A stretch of DNA of 64,000 nt from Pseudomonas maioricensis (GCF_022790535.1 NZ_LOHG01000011.1:87820-151819); one strand, 5' to 3'; shown: positions 51,946 to 61,945, counted from the first letter of the stretch. Program-made: numbers and translations. Notes: a model not told the origin generated them from the sequence alone.

Positions 51946-54438
51946 CTACAAGCGGTCCTCAAGACCTCGCATATCCTCAAAAAACGGCTTGTCTGCCGGT
52001 ATCCGGTCTGACGCTCGGGTCGTGTTCACCCCCTCCTTTGCGCTGCCATCGATATACCAGTAGCAGTGCCGCACGGCCCGGGTAATCGCCACGTACGCGA
52101 GACGCAAGACTTCATCTTTTTGCGCATTATCGAAGGCATCGGCGTCTCCTGGGCTGCCCAACCCGGCCTGACGATAAAGCTGATTCTTGTACGGTGAATG
52201 CGTCAAATGCTGGCAGTCACCCAACAGGAACACCGCGTCCGCTTGCAAGCCCTTGGCGCTGTGGTAGGTCAGCTGTTTGAAGCGTCGCGCCTGTGGTGGC
52301 AGCGCATAATCAGCATTCACTAACGCCTGTAACTTATCGGAAAGCAACGCTTTATCGCTGCTCTTGCGGTAAAGCAACAGGATCGAGTCGCCGTCGTTGT
52401 AGTGCTCGATGAGACGTTCCGTCAGCGACTCGTCATTGCGCTCCAGCACTCTGACTGGCAGCAATTCCTGCACAGCACCGCTGGCCTTGGCTTTCTTGCC
52501 TGCAATGGCAGGTGCTGCGCGCACGATATGCTCGGCAGCATCAATGATGTGCTGATGGCTGCGGTAGTTGTCACTGAGCATGACTTTGGTGGTCGCAGGC
52601 GCTGGAAACTCCTTGGGGAACTCCATGAAGAATTTCGGCGAGCTGCCACGCCAGCCATAGATCGATTGCCAGTCATCGCCCACACATAATAACGAGGCGT
52701 GTTGAGCGGTATGACCGATGTGCAGGTCTGAACCCCGACGACGGATCTCCCGCAAACAGGCGCGTACCCACGAAACGATCTGTGGCGAGACGTCCTGAAA
52801 CTCATCGATCATCAGGTGCGAAAGCGGCCTGAGCTGATGGTCACCCACCAGTTTAAGATTCTCCGGCGAATTTTCGCCAAACAGGGCAAACATCCGGTTA
52901 TAGGTCATCACCGGCGGTGTCTGAGTGAGCAAGTGATTTTCAAACGCTTTCCAGAACAAGCTCAAGGCTTCAAAGAAGTAACGGTCGGGATCGTTCCCGG
53001 CGAAACTCATTTCGGCCACTGCCGCCGGGACATCCAGCCCTAGGTTCTCGATAAAACCTGCCGCAGCAACAAAACTGTCCAGCAACGGTGCTGCGCTCAG
53101 ATCCCCCTTGACCTTGTAATCAAACCCGGGCCCGGCAACGGCGGCGCCAGACAAAGACTGCAGGACGCGACTGCCAGCCTCATAGCTATCCAGCCATATC
53201 AATGGCTTGCGGCAGAATGCTTGAAACAGTGTGCGTTTGATCACCCATTCAGCCCACACAGGTAACTTGGCACCCTGGCGCTTCATCTGCTGGTCTTCGG
53301 ATGGATCGAAACCCAGCACCACCCAGGCGTCGAGCTCTGCAATGTACCCGTGTAGATGGAAGCCAAAGCCATTGATCTCGACGGTCTGTCGCATCGGCTC
53401 GACGCCTTTGATGGGCCAGGCTTTGGCGCGTATCCACAGATCTTCGATGATGTCGCACAGTTCTTCATCGCGCCGCGCCGACAGCTCGGTAACGGTCACG
53501 CGCTTTTGTACGTCGGGGTGATCACGCTCCAGCTCCTTGAGCTGCAGCGCCTGACGGTAAAGCGGGGCCATGACGTCGCGGAAACGCTCATCGCTGGCGT
53601 ACAGGTCGCGATAACACAGGTTGAGTTGCTGACGCTGGGCGTCGTTGATGCGCAGATCAAATGGATTACTGTCTGCGCCCTCTTCCAGCCCGGCTATGGT
53701 TTGAGTTCCCAGGTTTTCGAACGCCGTCAGTTTCTCCAGGCCCGGCATGCTGCGCACCAGCGGCAAAATACGCGAGTGGAAGGTGCGTACTACTTCGCGT
53801 GCCTGTTTCTGGTCAAGCGAGTGGCCCCAGCAGGTAAACACCTCGACCAGTTTATTGACAAAGTCCTTGCGAGACTCGCGAGTGAACGTCACCACGGTCA
53901 TGGAACCCAGCTCAAAGCCCAGGTAGTGGTGAAGCAGCAAAATGCGCAGCACCAACGACGTCGACTTGCCTGCCCCTGCACCCGCGATGACGTAAGTTGA
54001 CGGGGTATCACTGAAGATCATCTTCCATTGCGCAGCGCTGGGTTGTGCGTGAGCAGGTAACTTCTGGCCGACATCGGCTTTCATGCGTTTTTTGATGTCT
54101 GCGGTCAGCGGAAGCCGCCAATCATCGAACAGATGGTCATCCACTTTCGGCCCACGATGTTCAATCGGACGGGTATCCCGGATCACCAGGACCTTGCGGC
54201 CTTCTTCGATCCCTTCCAGATGGCCCTCTGCATAGCCCTCTTCCAGACCGTGCATATGACCATTGAGATAGCCGTCTGCATGACCTTGTCTCCAGGACGG
54301 CGCATGTTGCGACCCCAGGCGACTCAAGCCCCGGCCCAGCAGCCGCGAGAGCAGACGTTTGATCAGGGGTAGCTGATGGAGGGGGCGCAAATCGGATTCG
54401 GCATCGACGGGAACATCAACAGGCAGTTTGTCTGGCAC
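51946..54438 (-). CDS. UvrD-family helicase with N-terminal GX3 repeat
   Basis: This 830-residue superfamily 1A helicase has Walker A AGAGAGKST (152-160), Walker B DEFQDVSP, WQSIYGWRGS and a late VAITRAVRH motif, so the motor is complete. The N-terminal 80 residues carry glycine every fourth position from 52 to 80, an unusual extension for a UvrD/Rep protein. The start is GTG with GGAG six bases upstream. It likely unwinds or translocates on damaged DNA; the partner is unknown. Confidence 0.93.
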   Translation of the reverse strand: MPDKLPVDVPVDAESDLRPLHQLPLIKRLLSRLLGRGLSRLGSQHAPSWRQGHADGYLNGHMHGLEEGYAEGHLEGIEEGRKVLVIRDTRPIEHRGPKVDDHLFDDWRLPLTADIKKRMKADVGQKLPAHAQPSAAQWKMIFSDTPSTYVIAGAGAGKSTSLVLRILLLHHYLGFELGSMTVVTFTRESRKDFVNKLVEVFTCWGHSLDQKQAREVVRTFHSRILPLVRSMPGLEKLTAFENLGTQTIAGLEEGADSNPFDLRINDAQRQQLNLCYRDLYASDERFRDVMAPLYRQALQLKELERDHPDVQKRVTVTELSARRDEELCDIIEDLWIRAKAWPIKGVEPMRQTVEINGFGFHLHGYIAELDAWVVLGFDPSEDQQMKRQGAKLPVWAEWVIKRTLFQAFCRKPLIWLDSYEAGSRVLQSLSGAAVAGPGFDYKVKGDLSAAPLLDSFVAAAGFIENLGLDVPAAVAEMSFAGNDPDRYFFEALSLFWKAFENHLLTQTPPVMTYNRMFALFGENSPENLKLVGDHQLRPLSHLMIDEFQDVSPQIVSWVRACLREIRRRGSDLHIGHTAQHASLLCVGDDWQSIYGWRGSSPKFFMEFPKEFPAPATTKVMLSDNYRSHQHIIDAAEHIVRAAPAIAGKKAKASGAVQELLPVRVLERNDESLTERLIEHYNDGDSILLLYRKSSDKALLSDKLQALVNADYALPPQARRFKQLTYHSAKGLQADAVFLLGDCQHLTHSPYKNQLYRQAGLGSPGDADAFDNAQKDEVLRLAYVAITRAVRHCYWYIDGSAKEGVNTTRASDRIPADKPFFEDMRGLEDRL

Positions 54439-54717
54439 GCAGGCTCCAGGGCACAGATAAGCAAAAGTGCCCTATGGTCGCCCGATTCAGCCTTCAGCTC
54501 CAGTAAATGCTTTGCGATCAGATGATTAGCCGATCAAGTGCAGGTTAAGTAGAGAATAAGGCACCTAAACGAATCGGATTAATCGATTGGTTAAAGCGAT
54601 TATTTACGCTTTTTATCGATAATTATTTGATCAATCATAGCTGCCATCAACAACCGAACAACGTTCAGCAGCCCCGGGCTCACATTCACCGCCCGCTACT
54701 GCACAGGAGGCCACACC

Positions 54718-55413
54718 ATGCTGCAATTACGACCTTTCAACACTCTGGGCGGCGCCAACCACGGCTGGCTGGACGCACATCACCATTTCTCGTTCGCCGA
54801 GTACTATGATCCAAAACGCATGAACTGGGGTCAGCTGCGAGTCTGGAACGACGACGTGATCCAGGCCGGGACGGGCTTCCCGAAACACCCGCATCGGGAC
54901 ATGGAAATCATCACTTACGTCCGTGAAGGCGCCATCACTCACGAAGATAATCTGGGTAACAAAGGCCGCACCGAGGCTGGCGATGTTCAGGTCATGAGTG
55001 CTGGCACCGGTGTCGCCCATAGCGAATACAACATGGAACCGACGGCAACCAAGATCTTCCAGATCTGGATCATGCCCAACGAAACCGGCTCAGCGCCTTC
55101 CTGGGGTGCCAAACCGTTTCCAAAAGGCGACCGCGAAGGCTTCGTGACCCTGGCCAGCGGCAAGTCTGGTGATGATGTGAGTCTGCGTATCCGCGCTGAC
55201 GCACGTCTGGTTGCTGCCAACCTGAAAGCCGGTGAAACCGCCGAATACCACATGGATGCGGGTCGACGCGCTTACCTGGTGCCTGCTACCGGCAGCATTG
55301 AGGTCAACGGTCTGCAAGCAAACGCCCGAGACGGCGTTGCAGTAGAAGAAGAGCGTGTGCTGCGGGTAACGGCCATCGACGACAGCGAAATCGTGCTGGT
55401 CGATGTGGCCTGA
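54718..55413 (+). CDS. Pirin-family protein
   Basis: The 231-residue bicupin has the pirin metal-site pattern: FPKHPHRDMEIITYVREG and SAGTGVAHSEYN (three His and one Glu). Bacterial pirins such as YhhW act as quercetin 2,3-dioxygenase in vitro; a role for this one is not known. AGGAGG lies eight bases before the ATG. The 280 bases before it are A/T-rich and hold no gene. Confidence 0.93.
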   Translation: MLQLRPFNTLGGANHGWLDAHHHFSFAEYYDPKRMNWGQLRVWNDDVIQAGTGFPKHPHRDMEIITYVREGAITHEDNLGNKGRTEAGDVQVMSAGTGVAHSEYNMEPTATKIFQIWIMPNETGSAPSWGAKPFPKGDREGFVTLASGKSGDDVSLRIRADARLVAANLKAGETAEYHMDAGRRAYLVPATGSIEVNGLQANARDGVAVEEERVLRVTAIDDSEIVLVDVA

Positions 55414-55437
55414 GTCTTGAGCAAACGCTGTAACACG

Positions 55438-55472
55438 AAAAAGCCCGGGCTCTCGCGAGTCCGGGCTTTTTT
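55438..55472 (+). terminator. Rho-independent terminator of the pirin gene
   Basis: AAAAAGCCCGG and CCGGGCTTTTT pair around a CTCGCGAG-containing loop, followed by a T-run, 25 bases after the stop codon. Confidence 0.95.
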
Positions 55473-55522
55473 GTACATGCGCTATTGATCAGCAATCACT
55501 CAGCCTGCGTCTTGCCCAGATT

Positions 55523-55620
55523 ACCGGTAGGAGCGAATTCATTCGCGAAGAGGCCGGTACATCCGCAGCTGATGTACCGCCTGAACCACCGCCTTCCCGA
55601 ATGAACTCGGTCCTACCGGT
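55523..55620. repeat. REP doublet (diverged)
   Basis: ACCGGTAGGAGCGAATTCAT at the left and ATGAACTCGGTCCTACCGGT at the right form the arms; the inner arm is less symmetric than in other copies. Confidence 0.8.
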
Positions 55621-55678
55621 CAACGTACATCAGACGATCCATGGACTCCGCGCCCTTCCCTGTAGATCGCTTATTGCA

Positions 55679-57319
55679 TCAGGCAATCGCTGCATCCACC
55701 AACACCTGAGCTTCTGCGACCAGGCGCTTGAGGTGGTCTTCTCCGACGAAACTCTCGGCGTAGATTTTGTAGATGTCTTCGGTGCCCGATGGACGCGCTG
55801 CAAACCAGCCGTTTTCAGTCATCACCTTCAAGCCACCAATCGCCTGGTTATTGCCTGGAGCGTGGCTGAGGACACTTTGAATGGCCTCACCTGCCAACTC
55901 AGTCGACTTGACCTGGTCCGGCGACAATTTACCCAGTGCAGCTTTTTGCTCAGGACTGGCTTTGGCCTCGACACGTGTGGAGAACGGCTCGCCCAGTTCC
56001 TGAGTCAGGGAATGATAGATTTCGCTCGGGTCACGGCCTTTGCGGGCAGTGATTTCCGCGGCCAACAGCGCTGGAATCAGACCATCCTTGTCAGTGGTCC
56101 AGACCGTACCGTCTTTGCGCAAGAACGAGGCACCGGCACTTTCTTCCCCGCCAAAGCCCAGCGAGCCATCGAACAGCCCTTCGGCAAAGAACTTGAAGCC
56201 CACCGGCACTTCATACAGACGGCGCCCCAGGCGTGCAGTGACCCGATCAATCATCCCGCTGCTGACCACGGTTTTGCCGACAGCAGCATCGGCGCGCCAG
56301 TCAGGACGATTCTGGAACAGGTAATCAATGGAAACGGCCAGATAGTTGTTAGGCGCCAGCAAACCACCGCTCGGCGTCACGATGCCATGGCGATCGTGGT
56401 CAGGGTCACAGGCGAACGCGACCTGATACTTGTCCTTCAGGCCAATCAGGCCCTGCATGGCGAAGTTTGACGATGGGTCCATGCGAATGCGTCCGTCCCA
56501 GTCAACGCTCATGAAGCGGAACGTCGGGTCAACAAACTGGTTCACAACGTCCAGATTCAGGCCGTAGTGTTCACCGATTGCCGACCAGTAACGCACGCCT
56601 GCGCCTCCCAGCGGGTCGACGCCAAGACGCAGACCTGCGCTGCGGATCGCGTCCATGTCGATCACGTTCTTCAGATCGGCAACATAGGTATTGAGGTAGT
56701 CATGGCGGTGTGTCGTATCAGCACGCAACGCTTTTTCATGGCTGACGCGGCTAACGCCAAGTACTTTTTCAGCCAGCAGTTCGTTGGCCTTGGCTTCAAT
56801 CCATTTGGTGATATGGCTGTCAGCCGGACCACCGTTTGGAGGGTTGTACTTGAAACCGCCGCTTTCAGGGGGGTTATGCGACGGGGTGATGACAATACCG
56901 TCAGCCAGGCCGGATGTGCGGCCACGGTTGTAGCAAATGATCGCGTGGGAAACCGCCGGGGTCGGGGTGTACTCATCACCCTCGGAAATCATCACCTGCA
57001 CGCCATTGGCGGCAAGGACTTCCAGAGCGCTGGCCGCGGCTGGCGTGGACAAGGCATGTGTATCGGCGCCGAGGAACAACGGGCCGTCGATACCATTGGC
57101 CTGACGATAAAGACAAATCGCCTGACTGATTGCCAGAACATGCCACTCGTTGAAACTCAGCTCGAACGAGCTGCCACGATGGCCGGAAGTACCAAATGCC
57201 ACGCGCTGGGTCGAGATCGACGCATCAGGCTGGCCGGTGTAATAGGCGGTTACCAGTCGCGGAATATCGACCAGCAACTGAGCCGGTGCCAGCTTGCCGG
57301 CGAAGGGACTGAGACTCAT
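55679..57319 (-). CDS. pgm: Phosphoglucomutase (alpha-D-glucose phosphate-specific)
   Basis: The 546-residue phosphohexomutase interconverts glucose 1-phosphate and glucose 6-phosphate for glycogen, trehalose and nucleotide sugar supply. Evidence is RVAFGTSGHRGSS (about 43-55), the phosphoserine loop GIVITPSHNPPESG, the metal loop CDPDHDRHG and RPSGTEDIYKIYAES near the C-terminus. GGAGG lies before the ATG. Length equals E. coli Pgm, so the call is firm. Confidence 0.97.
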   Translation of the reverse strand: MSLSPFAGKLAPAQLLVDIPRLVTAYYTGQPDASISTQRVAFGTSGHRGSSFELSFNEWHVLAISQAICLYRQANGIDGPLFLGADTHALSTPAAASALEVLAANGVQVMISEGDEYTPTPAVSHAIICYNRGRTSGLADGIVITPSHNPPESGGFKYNPPNGGPADSHITKWIEAKANELLAEKVLGVSRVSHEKALRADTTHRHDYLNTYVADLKNVIDMDAIRSAGLRLGVDPLGGAGVRYWSAIGEHYGLNLDVVNQFVDPTFRFMSVDWDGRIRMDPSSNFAMQGLIGLKDKYQVAFACDPDHDRHGIVTPSGGLLAPNNYLAVSIDYLFQNRPDWRADAAVGKTVVSSGMIDRVTARLGRRLYEVPVGFKFFAEGLFDGSLGFGGEESAGASFLRKDGTVWTTDKDGLIPALLAAEITARKGRDPSEIYHSLTQELGEPFSTRVEAKASPEQKAALGKLSPDQVKSTELAGEAIQSVLSHAPGNNQAIGGLKVMTENGWFAARPSGTEDIYKIYAESFVGEDHLKRLVAEAQVLVDAAIA

Positions 57320-57449
57320 ACAACCTCCATGAAAAAACGGAATAGAAATAAAGCTGGCTGCTGTACTGGCTAGAAATGATCAGCGGCGCGGCAGTTTACT
57401 GGCAGTTTGACCTTGCTGCTTGGCTATCGATCCATAAGCCTTTGCTGGA

Positions 57450-59795
57450 TCACACCTGCCACCAGGCCGGCAGTAACTGCCGAACCCTGGGTTCGGCAAA
57501 ACGATCGTCGATAAGCATGACCACGCCCCTGTCTTGCTGACTCCGAATTACTCGACCCGCCGCCTGCACGACCTTCTGTATGCCCGGATAAAGGTAGGTG
57601 TAATCGTAGCCCGCGCCGAACAACACAGCCATGCGTTGTTTGAGTTGTTCATTGACCGGGTTGAATTGGGCAAGCCCCAGTGTCGCAATGAATGCGCCGA
57701 TCAGACGCGCGCCCGGCAAATCGATACCTTCGCCAAACGCACCGCCGAGGACCGCAAAGCCGATTCCCTGGCTTTCGAGGGTAAAACGATCCAGAAACCC
57801 CTGACGCTCGCTTTCGCTCATGCCCCTGGCCTGGTGCCACAGAGGAATGTGCGGATACCGTTGCTGCATCAGGTCAGCGACTTGTTGCTGATAATCGAAG
57901 CTGCTGAAAAATGCCAGATAATTGCCCGGCCGCGCTTGAAACTGCTCCGCCAGCAGTTCGACTATCGGGTCCAAAGACGCCTGGCGATGGTTAAAACGGG
58001 TGGAGATCCGGCTGATAATCTGCACGTCCAGTTGCTCCCGACTGAACGGTGATACCACATCAACCCACGCGGTATCCGCAGGCAAACCCAGTAGATCGGC
58101 GTAATAGTGACGAGGGTTGAGGGTTGCAGAGAACAACACGCTGCTGCGTGCGGCCGTCAACCTCGGCCGAATGAACCGGGCGGGTACCACATTGCGCAGG
58201 CACAACCTGGAGCTGCTGCGTTTGCTAGTCAGCGCCCTTTTGCTGATATCAAACACAAAATGCTCGTCGAACAACTCGGCGATCCGCACAAACGCGATCA
58301 CCTCGAAATAAAAACTCTGCAGCGTGCCAGTAAGCGCATGCGGGTGATCGTTGAAATAATCACCCATGGCCGCCACGCACAGGTTCAGCGTGTGCAGAAA
58401 CTTGCCTGGGGTTTCGGGGTAAGCCTGATAAGGCGCAAGCTGCTCTTTATGCAGCGCGTTCCATTCCCGGTTTACCCGCTGCAGCATTTTCTGCAAAGCC
58501 TCGGGTGCCGTCTGGCGCAGCGCGCTCAGGCTCTGCTGATCAAGGCTGGCGCTGTACATCTGCCGAGCACGCTCCACCATGTTGTGGGCTTCGTCCACCA
58601 ACACCGCTACGCGCCATTGGTTGAACTGGCTGAGGCCGAACAACAACGCGCTGAGATCAAAGTAATAGTTGTAGTCCGCTATCACCACGTCCGCCCAACG
58701 AGCTATCTCCTGGCTGAGGTAGTAAGGACAAACCTCATGGGCGAGAGCAGCCTCACGCATCCCCGCCTGATCCAGCCAGGGACCAGAAAGCGCCGCGTCT
58801 CGCGCAGCAGGCAAACGGTCATAGAAACCTTTGGCCAGCGGACAGGAGTCTCCATTACAGGCTTTGTCCGGGTGCTCGCACGCCTTGTCCCGGGCGACCA
58901 GTTCCAGCACGCGCAATTTTAGCTCCGGTGCGCTGGTGCGGATGACCGTCAGTGCATCCAGCGCTAACTTGCGGCCCGGAGTTTTAGCCGTCAGAAAGAA
59001 TATTTTGTCCAACTGCTGGGTCGGCACCGCCTTGAGCATCGGAAACAGCGTGCCAATCGTCTTGCCGATTCCGGTAGGCGCCTGCGCCATAAGACAGCGC
59101 CCGGTGCTGACGGACTTGTAAACCGACTCGGCCAAATGACGCTGCCCCATACGAAAGCTGCCATGGGGAAACTTCAGCAGGTTCAATTGCTGATTACGCT
59201 CGGCGCTGTGCTGTAGCTCCTGCTTGGCCCAGCGCAAGAAGACACCGCAGTGATGCTGAAAAAACGCCTTCAGTGTTGGCGCCGCGAAGCGCTCCCGAAT
59301 CAGCGTTTCCTGTTCGGAGTCGACATTGAAATACACCAGCGCCAGGTTCACTTCGGATAACTGCAACTTCTCGCACAACAGCCATCCATAGACCTTCGCC
59401 TGCGCCCAATGCAGTTGCCGATGGTTGTCTGGCATAGAGGAAAGATCACCGCGATATGTCTTGATTTCCTCCAGTTGATTAATCGCAGGGTCGTAGCCAT
59501 CAGCCCTGCCGCGAATCCTGAGTTGTTGATACTCCCCCGAAAGCGAGACTTCAGTCTGGTACCCGGGGCCGCGCCGGGCAGCCACGCTGCGATGCCCGGC
59601 GATACCCTCGAGGGCGGTAGGCGAAGGAGTAAAACGCAAATCGAGATCACCGGTTTTGGCGGTGAATTCGCACAGAGCCCGCACAGCAATGAGATAGCGG
59701 GCTTGATCAGAGGGATCAGGCGCTAACGAGCGCTGGTCTTCAGCGCTGATCTCAAGCTTCCTTTGAGAAGGGTTAGATGAAGAAATGACGGTCAC
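57450..59795 (-). CDS. RecB/Cas4-like nuclease fused to XPD-type iron-sulfur helicase
   Basis: The first 200 residues of 781 hold a RecB-type PD-(D/E)XK nuclease: H68, GRADG (D99), EIK (E110, K112) and QAKVY (Q132, Y136). A superfamily 2 Rad3/XPD helicase follows: Walker A APTGIGKT (239-246), four cysteines at 306, 313, 318 and 356 as expected for a 4Fe-4S cluster, DEAH 401-404 and the final QAAGRVIRSQQDRG. It probably cuts and unwinds damaged or foreign DNA. The GTG start has only AGG nearby. Confidence 0.9.
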   Translation of the reverse strand: MTVISSSNPSQRKLEISAEDQRSLAPDPSDQARYLIAVRALCEFTAKTGDLDLRFTPSPTALEGIAGHRSVAARRGPGYQTEVSLSGEYQQLRIRGRADGYDPAINQLEEIKTYRGDLSSMPDNHRQLHWAQAKVYGWLLCEKLQLSEVNLALVYFNVDSEQETLIRERFAAPTLKAFFQHHCGVFLRWAKQELQHSAERNQQLNLLKFPHGSFRMGQRHLAESVYKSVSTGRCLMAQAPTGIGKTIGTLFPMLKAVPTQQLDKIFFLTAKTPGRKLALDALTVIRTSAPELKLRVLELVARDKACEHPDKACNGDSCPLAKGFYDRLPAARDAALSGPWLDQAGMREAALAHEVCPYYLSQEIARWADVVIADYNYYFDLSALLFGLSQFNQWRVAVLVDEAHNMVERARQMYSASLDQQSLSALRQTAPEALQKMLQRVNREWNALHKEQLAPYQAYPETPGKFLHTLNLCVAAMGDYFNDHPHALTGTLQSFYFEVIAFVRIAELFDEHFVFDISKRALTSKRSSSRLCLRNVVPARFIRPRLTAARSSVLFSATLNPRHYYADLLGLPADTAWVDVVSPFSREQLDVQIISRISTRFNHRQASLDPIVELLAEQFQARPGNYLAFFSSFDYQQQVADLMQQRYPHIPLWHQARGMSESERQGFLDRFTLESQGIGFAVLGGAFGEGIDLPGARLIGAFIATLGLAQFNPVNEQLKQRMAVLFGAGYDYTYLYPGIQKVVQAAGRVIRSQQDRGVVMLIDDRFAEPRVRQLLPAWWQV

Positions 59796-59938
59796 AACCT
59801 GAAATACGAATACTGGATGGGCGTACAGATACCAGCACCGTTCATCTCTGGCAAACAGAAATGGATCGGCGGAGCCTTCAGCATCAGATCCGCCTTACCA
59901 GAATCTGCCTCGCCTCATACCAGGCAATGACAGGAAAA

Positions 59939-61444
59939 TCAGCGCCCCGAAAGTATCTCCGCGACCGCACCACCAGTTTGCGGGTCAACCGTCATGACGC
60001 GGCCCTTGTCAGGATCAGACGCACGTACGCGGGCAATGATCGATTCCTGATCGTCAAATTCAACCCGGCGTTTGCGATACAGACTTTGCAAACCCTCAAG
60101 CGTCAGGCCGCTTATGTCGCCCAGCCATTGCAAAACCTGATCAGGCGCCGCTGAGCCCTGCAAGGCTTTGTGCAAATCGGGCAACGCCACCAGCATGCCT
60201 GGATGAAGCCGTCGCAGAAAACCTTCAAGATCCCGTCCTTCATTGACGAAGGGTGAAAACAGCAGGCAGATCAGCTGTGCTTCGCTGACACCAAACCCCT
60301 CCTGCGCAAAGGTGGCAGCCAACTCGCGACGCGTGGCAATCCCCTCCTCGCTGGCGTAAGCCTTCATGGCCTGATCAATCAGGCGCTTGGGCATCCCTTT
60401 ACGGCACATCAACGTTTTGGCCAATTGCAGGTATTCAGCAATACCCTCGGCATAACTGCGGCCCTGAACGTATTGCACTTTCAGACCGCGCATATGCGCC
60501 ATCAACAGAGGGTTAGCGCAATCAGACTCGCTGAAGCTGAAGGCCAGATCATCAAAGCGGAAGCCCAGAAACTCGGTGAGCAACTTCCAGTGCTCCTCGG
60601 CATTACTGACGATCAAATCGGAGATGGCAATAAACGCCGGCGCTCCGGCTTTACTGGTGGCCGTCACGGGAGCGCTCATCGGCTCCGCTGATTCGTCATT
60701 CGCCCCATACAGTTCCTGATGGTAGGACTCGCTGATTCTGCCAATGACGCTCAGCATGGCATTGAAGCTCTGGCTTGCCCCGTCCTTGAAACGATACGCC
60801 GTACGCGGCGCAAGGCGCATCACCCAAGTGACGTATTGTTTCTGCTCCTTGCGAGAGTCGCCACTGACCACGGCATCCACCCCGCTGCCCCAGGTCGTCG
60901 CTCGCTCAAAGAAGCCGGCCAGCCTCAAGTAACAGCTGTTGCAGAACGTGGTCCGACCGTCCCCGGCCGATACATGACCACTGACCAGCATGTCGGAACG
61001 ATTCTGCTCCCGCGCGGAATAAGAGATAGGCGTATCGGGCTCGAATACCCTGACAATCTCGTGGTCGACCTCCAGTAATTCCACCCTGGGATCGTCGTGC
61101 AGGAAAAGTGCGGAATACGTGCGCTGAATATTCCCTAACACCGCGGGCGTAACGCCAGCGTGGCGCATGGTCGCAACGCGCAGATTAAACGTCGCAGGCG
61201 AGCGCCCGGCGATGCTCAACTGGGCTGCGCGCAGGAGCGCCACGGTATAGGCGCTGTCCTTGCCTCCGCTGAAGGGGACCATCACATTGAAGCTGGAAAT
61301 ACGCTCGATACCGCCAGCCGCAACGATCAAACGCTGGATAAGCAGCTGCAACGCTGTGCGCTCTGCCCGACGAAAATAACTCAGCAAGCGTTGCAGGACT
61401 TGCTGGTAGACGTAATTCATTGCCTGTTCGTGAATAGAGCTCAT
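59939..61444 (-). CDS. PP-loop ATP pyrophosphatase family protein, function unknown
   Basis: This 501-residue protein has the PP-loop SGGKDS (59-64) of enzymes that adenylate a carbonyl or thiolate, such as TtcA, ThiI and sugar amidotransferases. CNSC (168-171) and GDS (195-197) lie within that domain, and residues 320-500 form an alpha-rich region I cannot place. AAGGAGGTGAG before the ATG is strong. It stands alone under an A/T-rich leader with a perfect palindrome. Possible roles are tRNA or metabolite thiolation or amidotransfer. Confidence 0.85.
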   Translation of the reverse strand: MSSIHEQAMNYVYQQVLQRLLSYFRRAERTALQLLIQRLIVAAGGIERISSFNVMVPFSGGKDSAYTVALLRAAQLSIAGRSPATFNLRVATMRHAGVTPAVLGNIQRTYSALFLHDDPRVELLEVDHEIVRVFEPDTPISYSAREQNRSDMLVSGHVSAGDGRTTFCNSCYLRLAGFFERATTWGSGVDAVVSGDSRKEQKQYVTWVMRLAPRTAYRFKDGASQSFNAMLSVIGRISESYHQELYGANDESAEPMSAPVTATSKAGAPAFIAISDLIVSNAEEHWKLLTEFLGFRFDDLAFSFSESDCANPLLMAHMRGLKVQYVQGRSYAEGIAEYLQLAKTLMCRKGMPKRLIDQAMKAYASEEGIATRRELAATFAQEGFGVSEAQLICLLFSPFVNEGRDLEGFLRRLHPGMLVALPDLHKALQGSAAPDQVLQWLGDISGLTLEGLQSLYRKRRVEFDDQESIIARVRASDPDKGRVMTVDPQTGGAVAEILSGR

Positions 61445-61626
61445 GCCGTCTCACCTCCTTGTTTTCCACAACGCCGCACGCTGCAAGCACGGATGTTCAA
61501 ATCGGGCAGCCTTAAAAAATAATCAGCGACCATGACTCATTCCCTGAGTGTTAAGTACCCAACTATTATCGATATTAACAACACAATTACAAGACGGCTT
61601 TAAGGAATAAAAATAACAGCGTTAGT

Positions 61627-61653
61627 GCGTTTAATATCCTTGCTATTAAACGC
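61627..61653. promoter_or_regulatory. Perfect 10-base palindrome upstream of the PP-loop gene
   Basis: GCGTTTAATA (61627-61636) and TATTAAACGC (61644-61653) flank TCCTTGC; GTTAGT also occurs directly at both outer sides. It lies 183 bases before the PP-loop start and looks like an operator for a dimeric regulator. Confidence 0.55.
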
Positions 61654-61945
61654 GTTAGTTTAATTATATGTTTATGCACACTGCTGTCCGGCGCCGTCCT
61701 GACTACCGTAAATGTTCAGTGCCACCTCGCGGACACGCGAGCAGCAGCCGTTCATAGAGGGTCCAAAGCAGGCAGCCACTCTGTTTCCGAATCCAGTGTA
61801 TGAACTCATATTGTTAATGTCATCGCGAAGGGGCCGATGCGGGCGGGATGTTTAAAACAGATAATTCCATCTGTTTTGGGTCTCTGATTGTTTAAGCCAG
61901 TAATAGTCTGGCTATCTCCTCTCGTCTAAAACCAAAACCCGCAAC

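Noticed and set aside
23586..55620. REP doublets as CRISPR repeats
   Set aside because: Copies are single, spaced by kilobases, and lie in gaps between genes without spacers or cas genes.
57450..61444. Helicase-nuclease and PP-loop genes as one DNA modification or defence island
   Set aside because: They are 143 bases apart with no overlap, the PP-loop gene has its own strong leader, and no sulfur-transfer (Dnd/Ssp) genes are present.
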